Assembly (NCBI RefSeq): GCF_002802985.1
Contig: NZ_NVPT01000010.1
Coordinates: 1 to 55,915, forward strand
DNA: 55,915 nucleotides
Reading direction: 5' to 3'
From: Geodermatophilus chilensis
Lineage (GTDB): Bacteria; Actinomycetota; Actinomycetes; Mycobacteriales; Geodermatophilaceae
Shown here one piece after another: positions 39,426 through 47,068 of this stretch. How positions within the stretch are numbered: position 1 is the first letter of the stretch; each line of letters begins with the position of its first letter. A program made the translations under genes and the position numbers. Under the pieces are notes generated by a model that saw only the letters and a list, made by a program, of their open reading frames with translations, did no database searches and was not told the origin of the DNA.

Positions 39426-40291
39426 CGGGCGGCGAGGACGCCGGCCGGGTACGCGCCGTTGGCGACCAGCCGGGCCGACAGCGCGCGGCCCAGCTCGACC
39501 ACCCGGGCGGTCCGCTCGGCACCCAGGCGCACCCAGGGCGCGGCGGAGACCTCGTCGGTCCCGGCCTCGATCTCGGCGCGCAGCCGGCGACCCTCGTCGG
39601 TCAGCCCGCCGTCGGCGAGCAGACCCCGCGCGGTGAGCTGCTCGCAGGTCGCGGCCCACTCCTCGTCGCTCCACCCCCGGGTCGCCTTGGCGGCGGCCTC
39701 GGTGAAGCCGCGGCCGGTCCAGGTGTGGGTGACCAGCGCCTCGAGACCGGTCATCCCCGACCGCAGCAGGCAGGCGATGTGCCCGTCGCCGCGGTGCTCG
39801 CGCAGCAGCGTGGCCCCGTGCCACAGCGACAGCACCGGCTCGTCGGGCCACGGCTGGTCGGCGTGCGCGGCGTAGAGCGGGCGACCCTCCGGGGTCAGTG
39901 CGGCGCAGGCCTCGCGCAGCAGGCCGGCCAGCTCGGCCACCTCGGGCGCGGCCGCGGCGTCCGCGCCGCCGAGCAGCCGGGTCAGCGAGGCGCGGGCCCC
40001 GTCGAGCCGGGCGGCGAGCACCTGCTCGGGGGTGGCCAGGGTCCAGGCGCGCGGCACGTGCCGGGCGACGAGCGTGGGGGCGAAGTTGCCGAAGGTGGCC
40101 GTCACGGTGCCCGGCCCGACCGCGCCCATCGCGGCCGCCCGGCCGGCGAAGTAGCACATCCGGCCGGGGCGCAGCCCGACCGCGGTGAGGTACTCGTCCT
40201 GCTCGGGCGAGAAGTAGACGTGGTTGTGCAGCGGCTCCACGGCGCGGTGCGCGCGGGCGACGTCGGGAGCGGGCTGATCGGCGCTGACCAT
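39422..40291 (-). CDS. SCO6745-like helix-turn-helix family protein
   Basis: A 289-residue actinobacterial protein resembling the SCO6745 family. It begins DVARAHRAVEPLHNHVYFSP, then GRMCYFAGRAAAMGAVGPGT and HVPRAWTLATPEQVL; the C-terminal part (WAATCEQLTARGLLADGGLT, then DEGRRLRAEIEAGTD) looks like a MarR-type winged helix. Function is not established. ATG 40291 is chosen; it lies inside the 3' end of the phosphatase reading frame (other frame). It is coupled to the CMD gene by a 4-base overlap. Confidence 0.75.
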   Translation of the reverse strand: MVSADQPAPDVARAHRAVEPLHNHVYFSPEQDEYLTAVGLRPGRMCYFAGRAAAMGAVGPGTVTATFGNFAPTLVARHVPRAWTLATPEQVLAARLDGARASLTRLLGGADAAAAPEVAELAGLLREACAALTPEGRPLYAAHADQPWPDEPVLSLWHGATLLREHRGDGHIACLLRSGMTGLEALVTHTWTGRGFTEAAAKATRGWSDEEWAATCEQLTARGLLADGGLTDEGRRLRAEIEAGTDEVSAAPWVRLGAERTARVVELGRALSARLVANGAYPAGVLAAR

Positions 40292-40791
40292 GCGCCGGAC
40301 CCTAAGAGGACCCCCCTGCCCCCACCACTCGCAGGCTCGCGGCGGGACCCTCCAGGGGGGCCGGGCCCGGGAGGGCCGGCGTCCCGGCCGAGCGAGCGCA
40401 ACCACCGGCGCTGCCACGGCGTCTCCACCGCCCGCGGGTGGTACCGCTCGCGCACCCACCGGACGGCGTCGGCGGCCGGCAGCCCGTCGAGGACGGCGAG
40501 CGCGGCCAGCGCGGTGCCGGTGCGGCCGACCCCGCCGCGGCAGGCCACCTCGACCCGCTCCCCCGCCCGCGCGTGCTCCAGCGCCTCGGCCAGCGCGGCG
40601 AGGGCGGCGGCGCGGTCCAGCGGGACCCGGAAGTCCGGCCAGCGCACCCGACACGCCGGCCACGGCGGCAGCAGGCCGGCGCCGAGCACCACCGCCCGGT
40701 CGGCCGGGGACGCCGGAGCGCCCAGCCGGCGGCCGCGGACCCGGACGCCGGAGGGCAGCTCGACCAGCCCGGTGTCGTCGGTCCAGCGCAC
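40102..40791 (-). CDS. Protein tyrosine phosphatase-like protein, C-terminus run on
   Basis: The first ~135 residues form a compact dual-specificity phosphatase: a WPDFRVPLD loop and the P-loop VACRGGVGRTGTALAALAVL (C-x5-R-T/S), ending RYHPRAVETPWQRRWL. After that the frame runs through repeat copy B (40307-40370) and 190 bases into the SCO6745-like gene, giving a low-complexity tail that is probably not natural. A one-base shift would end the protein at 40302. Either the repeat removed the stop or there is a sequencing indel. Start GTG 40791 (VRWTDDTGLVEL). Specificity unknown. Confidence 0.65.
   Translation of the reverse strand: MRWTDDTGLVELPSGVRVRGRRLGAPASPADRAVVLGAGLLPPWPACRVRWPDFRVPLDRAAALAALAEALEHARAGERVEVACRGGVGRTGTALAALAVLDGLPAADAVRWVRERYHPRAVETPWQRRWLRSLGRDAGPPGPGPPGGSRREPASGGGRGVLLGSGAWSAPISPLPTSPARTAPWSRCTTTSTSRPSRTSTSPRSGCAPAGCATSPAGRPRWARSGRAP
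40307..40370 (+). repeat. Dispersed GC-rich intergenic repeat, copy B
   Basis: AGGACCCCCCTGCCCCCACC followed by ACTCGCAGGCTCGCGGCGGG and ACCCTCCAGGGGGG. It lies at the 3' end of the phosphatase gene, whose reading frame runs through it. Confidence 0.65.
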
Positions 40792-40893
40792 GCCGCGCAG
40801 CGTAGGGACGGCGGGCCACCGGGTCCCGTGGCTCCCTTGCGACCGGTGCGGGCGGGCGTCAGCATCGGCGCAGGCCGCCGAGAGGAGAGCCCC

Positions 40894-41214
40894 GTGCCCC
40901 GCTTCCTGGTCATCGCCCGGTACGAGGCGCAGGGCGCGCGGGCGGTGATGGCCGCCGGTGGCACGGCCCGCCGCAGCGCCTTCGCGCACGCCGTCCTCGA
41001 CCTGGAGGGCCGGCTGGAGAGCTTCGACTTCGCCCTCGGCGACGAGGACGTCTACGCGGTCGTCGAGCTGCCCGACACCGCGGCCGCCGCGGCGCTGACG
41101 CTGTCGATCAGCGGGGGCGGCGTCGCGCGGGTGCGGACCGTCGTCCTGCTGACGCCCGAAGAGGTCGACCGGGCCGCCAGCCTGAACCCCGACTACGCCC
41201 CCGGTCCGCACTGA
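40894..41214 (+). CDS. GYD domain-containing protein
   Basis: A 106-residue ferredoxin-fold-like small protein of the GYD family: FLVIARYEAQGARAVMAAGG at the start, ESFDFALGDEDVYAVVELPD in the middle (the family's GxYD-like region) and VVLLTPEEVDRA near the end. GTG 40894 has GAGAGGAG upstream. Function unknown; homologues are usually single-domain cytosolic proteins. It diverges from the phosphatase gene and converges with the amidohydrolase gene. Confidence 0.75.
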   Translation: MPRFLVIARYEAQGARAVMAAGGTARRSAFAHAVLDLEGRLESFDFALGDEDVYAVVELPDTAAAAALTLSISGGGVARVRTVVLLTPEEVDRAASLNPDYAPGPH

Positions 41215-41245
41215 GGTCCGCCCCGGGCGCGGAGCGGCGGGACCG

Positions 41246-42142
41246 TCAGGGCGCCAGCGCGAACAGCCGCGCGCCGTTGTGCCACAACACGGCGCGCAGC
41301 CACTCCTCCCCCAGGTCCAGCCGGTGCAGCGCGGCCAGCTGGTGGGCGTACGGGTACGGGATGGAGGGGAAGTCGCTGCCGAGCACCACCTTGTCCCGCA
41401 GCGCGCCCAGCCGCGGCCGCAGGGCCGGGTCGAAGGGCATCAGCCGCTCGGTGAAGTCGGTGGCGAACATCGTGGTGTCCAGGTGCACCCGCTCGTAGCG
41501 CTCGGCCAGGTCCAGGAAGGCCGCGTACTCGGGCATGCCCAGGTGGGCGATGACCAACTGCAACCGCGGGTACCGCTCGAGCAGGCCGGTCATCGGCGCC
41601 GGCCCGGTGTGCTCGCCGCGCAGCGGACCCGAGCCGCAGTGGATGACGACGGGGGTCCCGGTCTCCTCCAGCCGCGCCCACACCGGGTCCAGCAGCGGGT
41701 CGCGCGGGTCGAAGGCGCCCACCTGGACGTGCACCTTGAACACCCGCACGCCGGCCGCCAGCGCCGTCTCGACGTAGGCCGCGGCCTCCGGCTCGGGGTA
41801 GAAGGTCGCCGACTGCAGCACCTGCGGGTGCGCGGCGGCGAACCCGTGCGACCAGTCGTTGAGCCAGGCGGCCATGCCCGGCTTGTGCGGGTAGGGCAGC
41901 GTGGGGAACGCCCGGACGCCGAGGCGGTCGAGCACCGCCAGCCGTTCGTCCTCCGGCAGCGGGTACTGCACCGGCCAGGCCGCGCCGTAGTTCCGCTCGC
42001 CCGCGGCGAAGTAGGCCCACACCTTGGCCTGCACCCGCTCGGGGAGGAAGTGCACGTGCACGTCGACCAGCCCGGGCAGGCCCAGCTCGCGCCAGTACCG
42101 GGGGACGTCGGCGTCGTCGGCCGGGGCCTCGATCGCCGTCAC
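41246..42142 (-). CDS. Amidohydrolase 2 family metal-dependent hydrolase
   Basis: A 298-residue TIM-barrel hydrolase like the ACMSD-type amidohydrolases. Metal ligands: VDVHVHFLP (HxH), a lysine/His region FKVHVQVGAFD, VVIHCGSGP, IAHLGMPEY and the final Asp in LGSDFPSIPYPY. GTG 42142 is the start. Most members hydrolyse or decarboxylate ring acids or lactones; the substrate is not apparent. It starts 22 bases after the quinone reductase stop on the same strand, so the two may be co-transcribed. Confidence 0.82.
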   Translation of the reverse strand: MTAIEAPADDADVPRYWRELGLPGLVDVHVHFLPERVQAKVWAYFAAGERNYGAAWPVQYPLPEDERLAVLDRLGVRAFPTLPYPHKPGMAAWLNDWSHGFAAAHPQVLQSATFYPEPEAAAYVETALAAGVRVFKVHVQVGAFDPRDPLLDPVWARLEETGTPVVIHCGSGPLRGEHTGPAPMTGLLERYPRLQLVIAHLGMPEYAAFLDLAERYERVHLDTTMFATDFTERLMPFDPALRPRLGALRDKVVLGSDFPSIPYPYAHQLAALHRLDLGEEWLRAVLWHNGARLFALAP

Positions 42143-42164
42143 CGGAGCGTGACCATGCCCGTGG

Positions 42165-43091
42165 TCACGAGCGCAGCGTGACGACGACCTTGCCGCGCAC
42201 GTGCCCGCCCGCGACCAGCTCCTGCGCCTCGGCGGTCTGCTCCAGCGGGAACGCCCGGGCGATCGGCACCCGCAGCTGGCCGGCGTCGGCCATCCGGCCG
42301 AGCTCCTCGAGGTGCTCGTGCTCGGGCCGGACGAAGACGTAGCGCCCGCCCATCTCGTTCACCACCGGGTCGACGACGGACACGATGCGGGCGGGGTCGC
42401 GGACCTGCTTCGGCGCGTCGGCCAGCGTGTCGCCGCCGACCAGGTCGAGGACGGCGTCGACCGGCTCGGACAGCTGCGCGCTGATCGGCCCGGTCGAGTA
42501 GTCGAGCACCTCGGCGGCCCCCGCGTCGCGGGGGAAGCCGTGGTTGCGCGGGCTGGCCGTGCCGATGACGTGCGCGCCGAGCGCGACGGCGATCTGCACG
42601 GCGGAGAAGCCGACCCCGCCCGCGGCGCGGTGCACCAGCACCCGCTCGCCCTCGTGGACGTCGAGCGCCTCGGTCAGCGACTGGTAGGCGGTCAGCCCCG
42701 CCAACGGCAGCCCGGCCGCCTCGGCGAAGGACAGCGACTGCGGCTTGTGCGCCAGGCAGCGCTGCGGCGCGGGCACGAACTCGGCCGTCGTCCCCCACTG
42801 GACGTCGTCCCGGCGGACGTAGCCGAACACCTCGTCACCGGCGGCGAACGCGGTGACCGCCGGACCGGCGGCCTCGACGACCCCGGCGACGTCCCAGCCC
42901 GGCACGATCGGCAGGTGGTGCGGGTAGGCGCCGGTCAGTCCGCCGGCTCGGATCAGCATGTCGACCGGGTTGACGCCGGCCGCGTGCACCCGCACCAGCA
43001 CGGTGTCGGGGCCGACCGGTGGGTCGGGCAGGTCGTCGCGGAGGGTCAGGACCTGGGGCCCGCCGAACTCGTCGTACGCGATGCCCCGCAC
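42165..43091 (-). CDS. NADPH:quinone reductase-like medium-chain oxidoreductase
   Basis: A 308-residue zinc-independent MDR protein. N-terminal GroES-like part: MRGIAYDEFGGPQVLTLRD, then HAAGVNPVDMLIRAGG and VPGWDVAGVVEAAG. Cofactor domain: VLVHRAAGGVGFSAVQIAVA (the AxxGGVG motif), then VLDLVGGDTL. No structural zinc cysteines are seen. It directly abuts the smpB stop (43092), so it may be read through from the smpB transcript. Substrate unknown. Confidence 0.88.
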   Translation of the reverse strand: MRGIAYDEFGGPQVLTLRDDLPDPPVGPDTVLVRVHAAGVNPVDMLIRAGGLTGAYPHHLPIVPGWDVAGVVEAAGPAVTAFAAGDEVFGYVRRDDVQWGTTAEFVPAPQRCLAHKPQSLSFAEAAGLPLAGLTAYQSLTEALDVHEGERVLVHRAAGGVGFSAVQIAVALGAHVIGTASPRNHGFPRDAGAAEVLDYSTGPISAQLSEPVDAVLDLVGGDTLADAPKQVRDPARIVSVVDPVVNEMGGRYVFVRPEHEHLEELGRMADAGQLRVPIARAFPLEQTAEAQELVAGGHVRGKVVVTLRS

Positions 43092-43568
43092 TCAGCGCCG
43101 TCCCTTCACGTAGCGGCCGAAGGCCTTCTGGATCTCCCGGCGGGAGTCGCGCTCGGCGAGGTCGGCGCGCTTGTCGTAGGACTTCTTGCCCTTGGCGAGC
43201 GCGAGGGTCGCCTTGACCTTGCCGTCCTTGAAGTACAGGTCGAGCGGCACCAGGGTCAGGCCGCCCTCCTTGGTCTTGCCGATCAGCTTGTCGATCTCGG
43301 CGCGGTGCATGAGCACCTTGCGCTTGCGCCGCGGGGCGTGGTTGGTCCAGGTGCCCTCGGTGTACTCGGGGATGTGCACGTGCTGCAGCCACACCTCGCC
43401 GCCGTCCACCGTGGCGAAGCCGTCGACGAGCGAGGCACGGCCGGCACGCAGGCTCTTCACCTCGGTGCCGGTGAGCACCAGGCCCACCTCGTAGGTGTCG
43501 AGGATCGAGTAGTCGTGCCGCGCCTTCTTGTTCTGGGCGATGAGCTTCCGCCCCTGTTCACGCGGCAT
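43092..43568 (-). CDS. smpB: SsrA-binding protein
   Basis: A 158-residue SmpB. Core motifs: [40 protein letters not shown] and, at the end, the basic tail [20 protein letters not shown] that enters the mRNA channel. ATG 43568 (MPREQGRK) is chosen; the longer frame upstream is proline-rich and lies in the intergenic space. SmpB carries tmRNA to stalled ribosomes. It follows ftsX with a 129-base gap; tmRNA itself lies 7.5 kb downstream. Confidence 0.96.
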   Translation of the reverse strand: MPREQGRKLIAQNKKARHDYSILDTYEVGLVLTGTEVKSLRAGRASLVDGFATVDGGEVWLQHVHIPEYTEGTWTNHAPRRKRKVLMHRAEIDKLIGKTKEGGLTLVPLDLYFKDGKVKATLALAKGKKSYDKRADLAERDSRREIQKAFGRYVKGRR

Positions 43569-43697
43569 GGACCCGAGTCTAGGGGCCCCCGTCGGACCCG
43601 ACGCGGGGCCCGGAGGGCTCCCGGCGGGTCCGACGGCGGCGCTCAGCGCAACGGGGGACGGCACGTGGTCGCGGTGTCGGCCGGTAGGCCGACAGTC

Positions 43698-44582
43698 CTA
43701 TATGCGCACGTACAGGCGCAGGGTCACGTAGGCGGCGACGGCGGCCAGGCCCACGCCGGCGCCGGCGATCACCGGGCTGATGAAGGCGATCGCGCCCCAG
43801 TCGACCGGCGGGATGATCCCGGCGCGGATCGGCCCGGCGAGGGTCTTGTCGACGAACAGGATCTTGGTGACCACCAGGCCGCCGATGGCCAGCAGCGCAC
43901 CGATCAGCCCGGCCAGCGCGGCCTCGAGGATGAACGGCAGCTGGGTGTACCAGCGGGAGGCGCCGACCAGCCGCATGATGTTGGTCTCGTTGCGCCGGTT
44001 GAAGGCGGCCAGCTGGATCGTGTTGGAGATCAGCAGCAACGCCGCCAACGCCTGGACGACGGCGACGGCGATCGTCGCGTTGCGGGCGCCGTTGAGCAGG
44101 CTGAACAGCCGGTCGAGGAAGTCGCCCTCGTCGCGCACCTGGTCGACGCCGTTCTGCCCGTTCGGGAACTCCGCGGCGATGACCTCGTAGCGCTCCGGGT
44201 TCACCAGCTCGACGCGGAAGCTCTCGGGCAGCGCGTCCGGCGGGGTGTTCTGCACGAGCTCGGGCTGCTGGCTGAACTGCTGCTGGAAGCGGGCGTAGGC
44301 CTCGTCCTTGGACTCGTAGATGTAGGTCGCCACCTCGGGCGAGTCCGCGAGCTGCTGCTCGATGGCCGACCGCTGCTGGTCGGTGACGTCGTCGGCCAGG
44401 AAGACGGAGACCTGCACCTTGTCGTAGTAGATCTCCTTCATGTCGGAGATCATCCCGGCGATCAGCAGGCCGGTGCCCATGAGGCCGAGCGAGATGGCCG
44501 TGGTCAGGATCATCGCGACCGTCATGGTCAGGTTGCGACGCAGCCCGGTGGCCACCTCGGAGAGCACGAAGTTGACGCGCAT
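43698..44582 (-). CDS. ftsX: Cell division protein FtsX
   Basis: A 294-residue four-helix permease-like protein. Helix 1 is at ~20-45 (MTVAMILTTAISLGLMGTGL), followed by a large extracellular loop to ~165 with the FtsX extracellular region (VSVFLADDVTDQQRSAIEQQ), and helices 2-4 in the C-terminal half with NETNIMRLVGASRWYTQLPF. With FtsE it forms an ABC-like complex that activates peptidoglycan hydrolases of the RipC type in actinobacteria. Starts at ATG 44582, 47 bases after ftsE. Confidence 0.95.
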   Translation of the reverse strand: MRVNFVLSEVATGLRRNLTMTVAMILTTAISLGLMGTGLLIAGMISDMKEIYYDKVQVSVFLADDVTDQQRSAIEQQLADSPEVATYIYESKDEAYARFQQQFSQQPELVQNTPPDALPESFRVELVNPERYEVIAAEFPNGQNGVDQVRDEGDFLDRLFSLLNGARNATIAVAVVQALAALLLISNTIQLAAFNRRNETNIMRLVGASRWYTQLPFILEAALAGLIGALLAIGGLVVTKILFVDKTLAGPIRAGIIPPVDWGAIAFISPVIAGAGVGLAAVAAYVTLRLYVRI

Positions 44583-44629
44583 GGATTCCCTGTCGTGAGG
44601 TCAGGCAGGTGGAGGAGCGGGGGGCCGGG

Positions 44630-45319
44630 TCAGCGGCCGACCCCGTAGACGCCGCGCGACTGGTCGCGGGTGAGGACTCCTCCGTTGAGCTCGATCACGC
44701 GGCGGCGCATCGAGTCGACGATGTGGTAGTCGTGCGTCGCCATGACGACCGTCGTCCCGGTGCGGTTGATCCGCTCCAGCAGCAGCATGATGCCCTCGCT
44801 GGTCTCCGGGTCGAGGTTGCCGGTGGGCTCGTCGGCCAGCAGCACCAGCGGCCGGTTGACGAACGCGCGGGCGATGGCGACGCGCTGCTGCTCACCACCG
44901 GAGAGCTCGCTGGGCAGCCGGGCGGCCTTGCCCTCGAGGCCGACCATCTCCAGGACCTCGGGGACGACGCGCTTGATGGTCCGCTGGGGCTTGTTGATGA
45001 CCTCCAGCGCGAAGGCCACGTTCTGGGCCACGGTGCGGTTGCGCAGCAGGCGGAAGTCCTGGAAGACGCAGCCGATGGTGCGGCGCAGCTTCGGCACCTG
45101 CCACTTGTTCATCGTGTTCAGCGTCTTGCCGTTGACGATGACGTTCCCCTTGGTGGGGTCGTCCTCCTTGAGCAGCAGCCGCAGGAACGTCGACTTGCCC
45201 GAGCCGGAGGAGCCGATGAGGAAGACGAACTCGCCCTTGTCGATCTCCGTCGACACGTCATCGAGGGCCGGCCGCGAGCTGGCCGGGTAGAGCTTGGTGA
45301 CGTGTTGCAGTTCGATCAC
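44630..45319 (-). CDS. ftsE: Cell division ATP-binding protein FtsE
   Basis: A 229-residue ABC ATPase. Walker [12 protein letters not shown]-loop VFQDFRLL, signature [14 protein letters not shown], Walker [15 protein letters not shown] and switch His in [12 protein letters not shown] 45319 ([14 protein letters not shown]) is the start; sequence upstream is not FtsE-like. It is followed by ftsX in the same direction, and prfB lies 206 bases upstream, the usual actinobacterial order. Confidence 0.96.
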   Translation of the reverse strand: MIELQHVTKLYPASSRPALDDVSTEIDKGEFVFLIGSSGSGKSTFLRLLLKEDDPTKGNVIVNGKTLNTMNKWQVPKLRRTIGCVFQDFRLLRNRTVAQNVAFALEVINKPQRTIKRVVPEVLEMVGLEGKAARLPSELSGGEQQRVAIARAFVNRPLVLLADEPTGNLDPETSEGIMLLLERINRTGTTVVMATHDYHIVDSMRRRVIELNGGVLTRDQSRGVYGVGR

Positions 45320-45525
45320 GAGGGGCCACGGTACCTCTCGAACCCGGGAGACTGGAGTGTCACGCGCGGTCGGTCGCCGTCCCGTCCCGACAGAGCGTGA
45401 GCGGCTCCGCCGGGGGCCCGGGACGCCCGTCACCCAGCGTGGCCCATCCGGCGTCCCGCCGTGCGACGGGTGTGACGAACGGGACGTCTGATCTCGCCGG
45501 CCCTCCGGGTCCTGCCGACCCTCTT

Positions 45526-46638
45526 TCAGCTGGAGGGCACGGCCTCCTGCTGTCGGCGCCACCGGATGCCCGCCTCGATGAACGGGTCGATGTCCCCGTC
45601 GAGGACGGCGGAGGTGTTCCCGGTCTCCTGCTCGGTGCGCAGGTCCTTGACCATCTGGTACGGGTGCAGGACGTAGGAGCGCATCTGGTTGCCCCAGCTG
45701 CTGCCCTCGCCGCGCAGCGCGTCCATCTCGGCCCGCTGCTCCTCCTGCCGCTTGGCGAGCAGCCGCGCCTGGAGGACGCGCATCGCGGCCGCCCGGTTCT
45801 GGATCTGCGACTTCTCGTTCTGGCAGGAGACGACGATGCCGGTCGGCAGGTGGGTGATCCGGACGGCGGAGTCGGTGGTGTTGACGCTCTGCCCGCCGGG
45901 GCCGCTGGACCGGAAGACGTCGATGCGGATCTCGTTCTCCGGGATGTCCACGTGGTCGGTCTGCTCGACGACGGGCAGCACCTCGACACCGGCGAACGAG
46001 GTCTGCCGGCGGCCCTGGTTGTCGAACGGCGAGATGCGCACCAGCCGGTGGGTGCCCTGCTCGACGGAGAGCGTGCCGTAGGCGTAGGGCTGCTTGACCG
46101 CGAAGGTCGCCGACTTGATGCCGGCCTCCTCGGCGTAGCTGACGTCGTACAGCTCGACCGGGTACTTGTGCCGCTCGGCCCAGCGCAGGTACATCCGCAT
46201 GAGCATTTCGGCGAAGTCGGCGGCGTCGACGCCCCCGGCCTCGGAGCGGATGGTCACCAGCGCCTCGCGGGAGTCGTACTCGCCCGAGAGCAGGGTGCGC
46301 ACCTCGAGCTCGTCGATCGCCTGGCGCAGGCTAGCCAGCTCCCGCTCGGCCTCGGCCGCGGTCGCCTCGTCACCCTCCTCGAGGGCCATCTCGTGCAGCA
46401 GGCCGACGTCGTCGAGCCGGCTGCGCAACTCCTCGACCCGGCGCAGGTCGCCCTGCAGGTAGGAGAGCTTGGAGGTCAGCGCCTGCGCGGCCTCGACGTC
46501 GTTCCAGAGGTCCGGCGCGGCGGCCTGCTGCTCGAGCTCGGCCACCTCGCGGCGCAGCCGGTCGACGTCGAGGACCGCCTCGATCGACGTCAGGGTCGTG
46601 TCGAGTTCGTCCAGGACGACGGAGAAGTCAGCGGCCAC
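45526..46638 (-). CDS. prfB: Peptide chain release factor 2
   Basis: A 370-residue class I release factor. The RF2 stop-recognition motif SPF ([11 protein letters not shown]) and catalytic GGQ ([20 protein letters not shown]) are intact, so it reads UGA and UAA. The frame is continuous near codon 25, so the programmed +1 frameshift known in E. coli prfB is absent. GTG 46638 ([12 protein letters not shown]) is the start; the ATG two bases further upstream is in another frame. It diverges from the small membrane protein gene at 46685. Confidence 0.96.
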   Translation of the reverse strand: MAADFSVVLDELDTTLTSIEAVLDVDRLRREVAELEQQAAAPDLWNDVEAAQALTSKLSYLQGDLRRVEELRSRLDDVGLLHEMALEEGDEATAAEAERELASLRQAIDELEVRTLLSGEYDSREALVTIRSEAGGVDAADFAEMLMRMYLRWAERHKYPVELYDVSYAEEAGIKSATFAVKQPYAYGTLSVEQGTHRLVRISPFDNQGRRQTSFAGVEVLPVVEQTDHVDIPENEIRIDVFRSSGPGGQSVNTTDSAVRITHLPTGIVVSCQNEKSQIQNRAAAMRVLQARLLAKRQEEQRAEMDALRGEGSSWGNQMRSYVLHPYQMVKDLRTEQETGNTSAVLDGDIDPFIEAGIRWRRQQEAVPSS

Positions 46639-46684
46639 ATCGACCCAGGGTAGTGCGCTCCGGCCGCGGGTAGGCAGTGGCGGC

Positions 46685-46975
46685 ATGAGTGACCCGCACC
46701 GTCCACGTTCCCGCGACGACTACGCACGGGGGCTGCCCAACCACCACGACCCCACGGCCGGCATCGGCGGCGCCCCGCCGGCGCGGTCGGCCCTCACGCT
46801 GCGGCTGGTCCTGGCCGCCTTCGGCCTCGTCTTCTGCCTGGTCGCCGGCCTGCTGTGGCTCTCCGGCGACGCCCTGCCGGTCTGGCCGGCGGTGGTGCTG
46901 TTACTGCTGGCCGCCGTGGCCGCCGTCGACCTGGTGGTGGTGGCCCGCCGGAAGGCCCGGGGCGAACCCGGCTGA
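46685..46975 (+). CDS. Small two-helix membrane protein, DUF6343-like
   Basis: A 96-residue protein. A hydrophilic N-terminus ([20 protein letters not shown]) is followed by [20 protein letters not shown], the phrase that recalls DUF6343, and a second helix [20 protein letters not shown] with a basic tail. Function unknown. It diverges from prfB with 46 bases between starts and is followed immediately by repeat copy A. The family name is tentative; the gene itself is well supported by start position and hydrophobic pattern. Confidence 0.7.
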   Translation: MSDPHRPRSRDDYARGLPNHHDPTAGIGGAPPARSALTLRLVLAAFGLVFCLVAGLLWLSGDALPVWPAVVLLLLAAVAAVDLVVVARRKARGEPG

Positions 46976-46978
46976 AAA

Positions 46979-47035
46979 AGGACCTCCCTGCCCCCCCGCC
47001 ACTCGCGAGTTCGCGGCGGGCCCCTGCAGGGAGGC
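46979..47035 (+). repeat. Dispersed GC-rich intergenic repeat, copy A
   Basis: AGGACCTCCCTGCCCCCCCG, then CCACTCGCGAGTTCGCGGCG and GGCCCCTGCAGGGAGGCC. CCTCCCTG pairs with CAGGGAGG and CCCGCC with GGCGGG, so it makes a long stem. It lies between two converging genes, where a terminator would be expected. Confidence 0.7.
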
Positions 47036-47068
47036 CGCCCGCGGCGAACCGGGCTGACGCGGGCCTGC

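Noticed and set aside
42201-44648. Long plus-strand open frame across quinone reductase, smpB and ftsX
   Set aside because: Antisense shadow caused by codon bias; the minus-strand proteins carry clear family motifs.
46500-46638. Programmed frameshift in prfB
   Set aside because: The frame is continuous through the region where the E. coli slip site lies; no in-frame TGA near codon 25.
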